This document shows positions 59,738 through 64,000 of a stretch of 64,000 bases of DNA, piece by piece (positions within the stretch are counted from its first letter, which is position 1; each line of letters begins with the position of its first letter). The stretch lies in assembly GCA_964490725.1 (NCBI GenBank), contig CAZBDU010000020.1, forward strand, positions 1 through 64,000, given 5' to 3'. Source of the DNA: CAZBDU01 sp964490725. GTDB lineage: Bacteria > Spirochaetota > Spirochaetia > SZUA-6 > DRHE01. The notes under the pieces were generated by a model. It saw nothing but the letters and a program-made list of their open reading frames with translations. It searched no databases and had not been told where the DNA came from. A program made the translations under genes and the position numbers.

Positions 59738-59738
59738 G

Positions 59739-60461
59739 GTGGGACAGAAAGTCAACCCGTACGGACTGAGACTGGGCATCAACAAGACCTGGAAGTCGCG
59801 GTGGTTCGTGGACCCCAGAGACTATGCGGAGACCCTGCACGAGGACCTGACGCTGCGGCGCATCATTGCCAAAGCGCCGGAGACCCAGGGCGCGGACATC
59901 GCCGATGTGGAGATCATCCGCCACCCGCAGCGCATCACGATCATCATCCAAACCGGCCGCCCGGGGGTGATCATCGGGGCCAAGGGCTCCAACATCGAGA
60001 AGCTCGGCAAGAAGCTGCAGAAACAGGTGGGCAAGAAGATCCAGATCAAGATCAAGGAGATCGGACGGCCGGAGACCAACGCCCAGCTCGTTGCGGAGAC
60101 CGTGGCCAGGCAGCTGCGCTCCCGCGCCTCCTTCCGGCGGGCCATGAAGATGGCCATCGCCAACGCCATGAAAGCGGGGGTGCAGGGCGCGAAGATCAAG
60201 GTGGGCGGACGTCTGGGCGGATCGGAGATGTCGCGCCGCGAGCAGTACAAGGACGGGCGCATTCCCCTGCATACCTTCCGGGCCGACATCGACTTCGGCT
60301 TTGCCGAAGCCATTACGACCTTCGGCACCATCGGGGTGAAGGTGTGGATCTACCAGGGCGAGGTGTTCGGCTCTGAACGCAAGGAGGACGCGGGCCTGCT
60401 GCTGCGCCGGCAGCGCGAGCGGGACAGGGAGCGCGCCGGGTCCAGAGGCTCGAGGAGCTGA
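59739..60461 (+). CDS. rpsC: 30S ribosomal protein S3
   Basis: This 240-aa protein at the mRNA entry channel starts VGQKVNPYGLRLGINKTWKS. Its type II KH domain has the GxxG loop in PGVIIGAKGSNIEKLGKKL, and the C-terminal domain has GGRLGGSEMSRREQYKDGRI. GTG 59739 with AGGAG six bases upstream is the start; the longer frame begins inside rplV. The C-terminal tail is rich in Arg/Glu. Confidence 0.96.
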   Translation: MGQKVNPYGLRLGINKTWKSRWFVDPRDYAETLHEDLTLRRIIAKAPETQGADIADVEIIRHPQRITIIIQTGRPGVIIGAKGSNIEKLGKKLQKQVGKKIQIKIKEIGRPETNAQLVAETVARQLRSRASFRRAMKMAIANAMKAGVQGAKIKVGGRLGGSEMSRREQYKDGRIPLHTFRADIDFGFAEAITTFGTIGVKVWIYQGEVFGSERKEDAGLLLRRQRERDRERAGSRGSRS

Positions 60462-60466
60462 CCTCT

Positions 60467-60883
60467 ATGTTGAGTCCGAAACGAACGAAGTTCAGGAAGC
60501 AGCAGCGGGGCCGGATGACGGGGGCCGCCACCCGGGGCAACACCATTGCCTTCGGCGATTTCGGCCTGATGGCCCTGGAGCGGCATTGGATCACGAACCG
60601 GCAGATCGAGGCGGCGCGGATCGCCATGACCCGACACATCAAGAGGGGCGGCAAGGTCTGGATCAGGATCTTCCCGGACAAGCCGTACACAAAGAAGCCG
60701 GCCGAAACCCGCATGGGCAAGGGCAAGGGCAACCCCGAGTACTGGGTGGCGCCGGTCAAGCCGGGCACGGTGATGTTCGAGATCGGAGGGGTTGCCCCCG
60801 ATCTGGCCGAGCAGGCAATACGTCTGGCGGGCAGCAAGCTGCCGATCAAGACCAAGTTCGTCGTGCGGCGCGACCTGGAATAG
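60467..60883 (+). CDS. rplP: 50S ribosomal protein L16
   Basis: This 138-aa protein near the A site positions tRNA. It starts MLSPKRTKFRKQQRGRMTG and contains RGGKVWIRIFPDKPYTKKPA and GKGKGNPEYWVAPVKPG. The ATG at 60467 is five bases after rpsC, with GAGGAG upstream inside that gene. Confidence 0.96.
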   Translation: MLSPKRTKFRKQQRGRMTGAATRGNTIAFGDFGLMALERHWITNRQIEAARIAMTRHIKRGGKVWIRIFPDKPYTKKPAETRMGKGKGNPEYWVAPVKPGTVMFEIGGVAPDLAEQAIRLAGSKLPIKTKFVVRRDLE

Positions 60884-60895
60884 AGACGGAGAGCC

Positions 60896-61096
60896 ATGAA
60901 GGACTCATTCAAGGATCTGACCTACAACGAGCTTCTGACCAAGCGGGAGGAGCTTAAGAAAGCGTACCGCGATCTGCGCTTCGACCTGGTGCTCCGCCAC
61001 GTGGACAACCCGCTGTCGCAGAGAACCTTGAGGCGCAAGATCGCCCGGCTCAACACCATCATCCACGAGTACGAGACCGGGATCAGAAAGAGCTAG
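60896..61096 (+). CDS. rpmC: 50S ribosomal protein L29
   Basis: This 66-aa helical-hairpin protein near the tunnel exit contains LTYNELLTKREELKKAYRDL and the NPLSQRTLRRKIARLNTII motif. The ATG at 60896 has GACGGAGAGCC upstream. It stands between rplP and rpsQ as usual. Confidence 0.95.
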   Translation: MKDSFKDLTYNELLTKREELKKAYRDLRFDLVLRHVDNPLSQRTLRRKIARLNTIIHEYETGIRKS

Positions 61097-61107
61097 GAGT
61101 TACGGCC

Positions 61108-61404
61108 GTGGAAGAGAATAACCGGGCGGCAGAGACGGCAAAGCCTGTTGCCAAGGGCGGCAAGAGGGTGCTCACCGGCGTGGTGGTCAGCGACAAGATG
61201 CAGAAGACCATCGTGGTGAGCATCGAACGGCGCAAGCTTCACCCGCTGTACAAGAAATACATCACCCGCACCAAGAAGGTCAAAGCGCACGACGAGCGCG
61301 GCGAGAGCCACGTGGGCGACGTGGTGCGGGTGGTCGAAAGCCGGCCCATCAGCAAGGACAAACGCTGGCGGCTGCTGGAGATCGTGGTGAAGGCGGAGGG
61401 GTGA
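61108..61404 (+). CDS. rpsQ: 30S ribosomal protein S17
   Basis: This 98-aa OB-fold protein binds 16S rRNA early in assembly. The core is KRVLTGVVVSDKMQKTIVVS and ITRTKKVKAHDERG. About 15 extra N-terminal residues (EENNRAAETAKPVAK) precede it. It starts at GTG 61108 with TAGGAGTTACGGCC upstream. Confidence 0.95.
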   Translation: MEENNRAAETAKPVAKGGKRVLTGVVVSDKMQKTIVVSIERRKLHPLYKKYITRTKKVKAHDERGESHVGDVVRVVESRPISKDKRWRLLEIVVKAEG

Positions 61405-61411
61405 GCCTGTC

Positions 61412-61780
61412 ATGATTCAGATGAGGACCTATCTCAACGTCGCCGACAACAGTGGCGCCAAGCGGGTGCAGTGCATCAAGGTGCTGGGAGGAACGCGCAA
61501 GGCCTACGCCGCCATCGGCGACATCATCGTGGTTGCCGTCAAGGACGCGCTGCCCAACGCGCCCGTGAAGAAGGGGACGGTGGAGAGAGCGGTGGTGGTA
61601 CGTACCAAGAAGGAGCACCGGCGCGCCGACGGGACGTTCATCCGCTTCGACGACAACGCCTGCGTGCTGATCGACACCGGCTCCAACCCCAAGGGGAAGC
61701 GTATCTTCGGGCCGGTGGCCAGGGAGCTGCGTGAGAAGGACTTCATGAAGATCGTCTCTCTGGCGCCGGAAGTTCTGTAG
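61412..61780 (+). CDS. rplN: 50S ribosomal protein L14
   Basis: This 122-aa protein forms part of the subunit interface (bridge B5/B8) and the RsfS site. It contains MIQMRTYLNVADNSGAKRVQ, KKGTVERAVVVRTKKEHRR and the end REKDFMKIVSLAPEVL. The ATG at 61412 follows rpsQ by seven bases. Confidence 0.97.
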   Translation: MIQMRTYLNVADNSGAKRVQCIKVLGGTRKAYAAIGDIIVVAVKDALPNAPVKKGTVERAVVVRTKKEHRRADGTFIRFDDNACVLIDTGSNPKGKRIFGPVARELREKDFMKIVSLAPEVL

Positions 61781-61789
61781 GAAGAGCCA

Positions 61790-62119
61790 ATGAGCAAGAA
61801 CAGCAGGCAAGTCAACTACAAGGTCAGGAAGAACGACCAGATTCAGGTCATGGCCGGCAAGGACAAGGGAAAGAGCGGCCGCGTGCTGCGCATCGACCGC
61901 GACCGGGGACGGGTCCTGGTGGAAGGCCTGAACATGGTGAAGAAAGCCGTGCGTCCCAAGGGGCAGAATCAGAAGGGAGGCATCACTTCCGTGGAAGCGG
62001 CGCTCGACCTCTCCAACGTGCAGGTGGTGTGCAAGAAATGCGGTCCCACCCGGGTCGGCTATCGGATGGACGGCGAGCAGAAGGTTAGAATCTGCAGGAA
62101 GTGTGGGGGCGATCTGTAA
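61790..62119 (+). CDS. rplX: 50S ribosomal protein L24
   Basis: This 109-aa assembly-initiator protein has a KOW motif at residues of about 16-45 (IQVMAGKDKGKSGRVLRID). Its C-terminal part carries two CxxC pairs (Cys81/Cys84 and Cys102/Cys105), forming a potential zinc ribbon found in some bacterial L24 proteins. The ATG at 61790 has GGAAGAG upstream. Its TAA stop overlaps the rplE start by one base (TAATG). Confidence 0.95.
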   Translation: MSKNSRQVNYKVRKNDQIQVMAGKDKGKSGRVLRIDRDRGRVLVEGLNMVKKAVRPKGQNQKGGITSVEAALDLSNVQVVCKKCGPTRVGYRMDGEQKVRICRKCGGDL

Positions 62120-62682
62120 TGGCGACGAAGGTCAAAGAGCCCAGGCTGAAGGCCCGCTACCGGGATCAGGTGGTGAAGGAGCTCATGGAGGAGTTCGGCT
62201 ACAAGTCCGTCATGCAGGTGCCGCGCCTTCAGAAGATCGTCATCAGCATGGGCGTGGGCGAAGCCATCCAGAACAAGAAGCTCCTGGATTCCGCGGTGGA
62301 CGAGCTCACGGTGATCACCGGCCAGCGGGCCGTGAAGACCAAGGCCCGCAAGTCCATCGCCGGATTCAAGGTGCGCGAGGGCATGGAGATCGGCGCCATG
62401 GTCACTCTGCGGGGCAACTACATGTACGAGTTTCTCGACCGCCTGATCAACGTGGCCATCCCTCGCATCAAGGACTTTCGCGGCACCAACCCGAACGCTT
62501 TCGACGGTCACGGCAACTACTCCTTGGGGGTGACCGAGCAGATCATCTTCCCGGAGATAGACTACGACAGGATCGAGCGCGTGAACGGGCTGAACATCGC
62601 GGTGGTGACCACCGCCCGAAACGACGCCGAGTCCAGGAGCCTGCTGGCGCGCCTGGGGATGCCTTTCCGGAGGAGTGCATAG
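62119..62682 (+). CDS. rplE: 50S ribosomal protein L5
   Basis: This 187-aa protein binds 5S rRNA in the central protuberance. It contains VPRLQKIVISMGVGEAIQNK, GQRAVKTKARKSIAGFKVRE and GNYSLGVTEQIIFPEIDYD. The start is ATG 62119 in the TAATG overlap with rplX; the longer frame lacks an RBS. Confidence 0.96.
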   Translation: MATKVKEPRLKARYRDQVVKELMEEFGYKSVMQVPRLQKIVISMGVGEAIQNKKLLDSAVDELTVITGQRAVKTKARKSIAGFKVREGMEIGAMVTLRGNYMYEFLDRLINVAIPRIKDFRGTNPNAFDGHGNYSLGVTEQIIFPEIDYDRIERVNGLNIAVVTTARNDAESRSLLARLGMPFRRSA

Positions 62683-62683
62683 A

Positions 62684-62869
62684 ATGGCCAGAAAAGCGAT
62701 GATCATGAAGGCTCGCAGCAAGCCCAAGTACATGACCCGCCGGGTCCACCGCTGCCGGATTTGCGGCAGGCCCCGGGGATACATGCGCAAGTTCCAGATG
62801 TGCCGCATCTGTTTCCGCACTTTGGCCAGTCAGGGCAAGATCCCTGGGGTGACCAAATCCAGCTGGTAG
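62684..62869 (+). CDS. rpsN: 30S ribosomal protein S14, zinc-binding type
   Basis: The 61-aa short form of S14 has a complete four-cysteine zinc site at Cys24, Cys27, Cys40 and Cys43 (CRICGRPRGYMRKFQMCRIC). It starts MARKAMIMKARSKPKYMTRR at ATG 62684, one base after the rplE stop, with GGAGGAG eight bases upstream. Confidence 0.96.
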   Translation: MARKAMIMKARSKPKYMTRRVHRCRICGRPRGYMRKFQMCRICFRTLASQGKIPGVTKSSW

Positions 62870-62879
62870 GGAGTTGACA

Positions 62880-63278
62880 ATGAGTGTTTCAGACCCCATT
62901 GCGGATATGCTCACGAAGATCAGGAACGCCAGCATGGCGGGGTTCGAGAAGGTGGACATCCCGACCTCGAAGCTCAAAGTGGAGATCGTCAAGATTCTGA
63001 AGAACGAGGGGTTCATCAAGACCTTCAAGAAGATCAACCAGAACGGCAAGTTTCAGATTCGGATCTTCCTCAAGTACGACGAAGGCATGAAGCCGGTGAT
63101 TCGCGGCCTCAGGCGGTTGTCCACTCCGGGACGGCGGGTGTACACCGGCTACCGGGAGATGCCGCGGGTGTTCAACGGCTACGGCACTCTGATCGTCACC
63201 ACCTCCGCCGGTGTCACCACCGGCAGGAAGGCAATGGAGAAGAGAGTGGGTGGCGAGCTGATCTGCAGCGTCTGGTGA
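62880..63278 (+). CDS. rpsH: 30S ribosomal protein S8
   Basis: This 132-aa protein binds the central domain of 16S rRNA and represses spc-type operons in E. coli. It contains SDPIADMLTKIRNASMAGFE and, at the end, TSAGVTTGRKAMEKRVGGEL. ATG 62880 with GGGAG six bases upstream is chosen over TTG 62874. Confidence 0.96.
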   Translation: MSVSDPIADMLTKIRNASMAGFEKVDIPTSKLKVEIVKILKNEGFIKTFKKINQNGKFQIRIFLKYDEGMKPVIRGLRRLSTPGRRVYTGYREMPRVFNGYGTLIVTTSAGVTTGRKAMEKRVGGELICSVW

Positions 63279-63300
63279 CGAGCAGGAGAGGATTGAAACA

Positions 63301-63840
63301 ATGTCACGTATCGGCAAGATGCCTGTCCCGATTCCCAGCGGCGTCAAGCTCACCGTGGAGGGGAGCAGCCTCCGCGTGGAAGGGGAGAAGGGAAAGCTCG
63401 AGGAGAGGCTGGCTCCAGAGGTGGGAATCACCCTGGAGGACAAGCGGTGTCTGGTCACGCGCAGGGACGACACGAAGCGTTCCAGGGCCATGCACGGGCT
63501 GTACCGGAAGCTGATCTGGAACATGGTGACCGGCGTTTCCACGGGGTTCACGAAGGTGCTGCTGGTCAACGGCGTGGGATACCGCGCCGAGATGCGGGAG
63601 AAGACTCTGGTGCTGAACCTCGGCTACTCCAACCCGATCGAATACCCCACTCCCGATGGAGTCACGATTGCGGTGGAGGGGAACAACCGGATCTCCGTGA
63701 GCGGCGCCGATCGCCAGCGGATCGGCCAGACGTGCGCCGAGATCCGCGCGTTCCGGCCGCCGGAGCCCTACAAGGGTAAGGGCATCCGCTACGAGAACGA
63801 GCACGTCCGCCGCAAGGTCGGCAAGACCGGGGTGAAGTAA
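63301..63840 (+). CDS. rplF: 50S ribosomal protein L6
   Basis: This 179-aa protein lies near the sarcin-ricin loop. It starts MSRIGKMPVPIPSGVKLTVE and has VNGVGYRAEMREKTLVLNLG and the C-terminal PPEPYKGKGIRYENEHVRRK motif. The ATG at 63301 has GGAGAGGATTGAAACA upstream. It precedes rplR by two bases. Confidence 0.97.
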   Translation: MSRIGKMPVPIPSGVKLTVEGSSLRVEGEKGKLEERLAPEVGITLEDKRCLVTRRDDTKRSRAMHGLYRKLIWNMVTGVSTGFTKVLLVNGVGYRAEMREKTLVLNLGYSNPIEYPTPDGVTIAVEGNNRISVSGADRQRIGQTCAEIRAFRPPEPYKGKGIRYENEHVRRKVGKTGVK

Positions 63841-63842
63841 CG

Positions 63843-64000
63843 ATGAACGTACTGGAGTTGAAGAATCTGCGCCGCCGGCGCCGGCGGTTCCACATCCGCA
63901 AGAAACTCGCCGGCACCGCAGCCAAGCCGCGCATCTCGGTGTACAAGAGCAACCGCCACATGTACGTCCAGGCGATCGACGACGAAACGGGCCGCACCAT
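63843..64000 (+). CDS. rplR: 50S ribosomal protein L18 (partial)
   Basis: The first 52 codons are inside the window, which cuts the gene. The start MNVLELKNLRRRRRRFHIRK and KPRISVYKSNRHMYVQAIDD are typical for L18, which binds 5S rRNA. ATG 63843 follows the rplF stop by two bases. Confidence 0.93.
   Translation, partial: MNVLELKNLRRRRRRFHIRKKLAGTAAKPRISVYKSNRHMYVQAIDDETGRT

Noticed and set aside
1..64000. CRISPR arrays, insertion sequences, prophage or toxin-antitoxin modules
   Set aside because: No regularly spaced repeats, transposase, integrase or phage-like proteins were seen; the repeats found are short tandem or direct repeats.

Overview
The window is GC-rich chromosomal DNA, most likely from a spirochaete of the Spirochaetales. 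The clearest taxonomic sign is in RpoB. The rifampicin-binding cluster I has Asn where E. coli has Ser531, the residue reported for naturally rifampicin-resistant Borrelia and Treponema. The spirochaete-like N-terminus of DnaE, a zinc-type S14, BMP-family nucleoside-type ABC transport genes and a xanthine-dehydrogenase-like trio are compatible with this. No species can be named from the sequence alone.

Layout. (1) 1-900: tRNA-Pro(GGG) and a small hypothetical gene whose promoter carries a 20-bp tandem duplication. (2) 900-10,020: an exported TPR protein, then a leftward signal-transduction block: a large membrane histidine kinase, a NarL-type regulator, a stand-alone receiver, a NarL-type regulator with a degenerate receiver, an MCP, CheW and a soluble PAS kinase. 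(3) 10,070-16,999: 5-formyl-THF cyclo-ligase, a coiled-coil protein of unknown function, the decayed remains of a BMP-type ABC transporter, NAD-dependent DNA ligase, a SPOR-domain envelope protein and an exported hypothetical protein. (4) 17,098-21,269: three surface-polysaccharide genes (Wzz-like, CapD-like, DegT/StrS aminotransferase). (5) 21,294-24,818: a three-subunit molybdenum hydroxylase. (6) 24,872-32,825: dnaE, hom, yggT, recG, rsmD, tightly packed and partly overlapping. (7) 32,889-33,770: tRNA-Thr(GGT), a possible small ORF and a frameshifted creatininase-family pseudogene.

(8) 33,872-45,353 is the classical rpmG-tRNA-Trp-secE-nusG-rplKAJL-rpoBC block. (9) 45,354-50,825 holds a small gene graveyard followed by an intact BMP-type ABC transporter with its own strong promoter. 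(10) 51,488-64,000 is the str operon (rpsL, rpsG, fusA, tuf) running without interruption into the S10/spc cluster from rpsJ to a truncated rplR. Two strong promoters lie upstream of rpsL.

Several promoters are legible. Alongside ordinary TTGACA/TATAAT types there is a recurring TTGnnn-17/18-TACCnT type, sometimes placed so close to the start codon that transcripts would have almost no leader. Translational coupling by 1-47 nt overlaps is common. No CRISPR array, intact insertion sequence or prophage gene was seen. The long ORFs antisense to rpoB, rpoC, dnaE, tuf/fusA and the MCP are GC-bias shadows and are not annotated.
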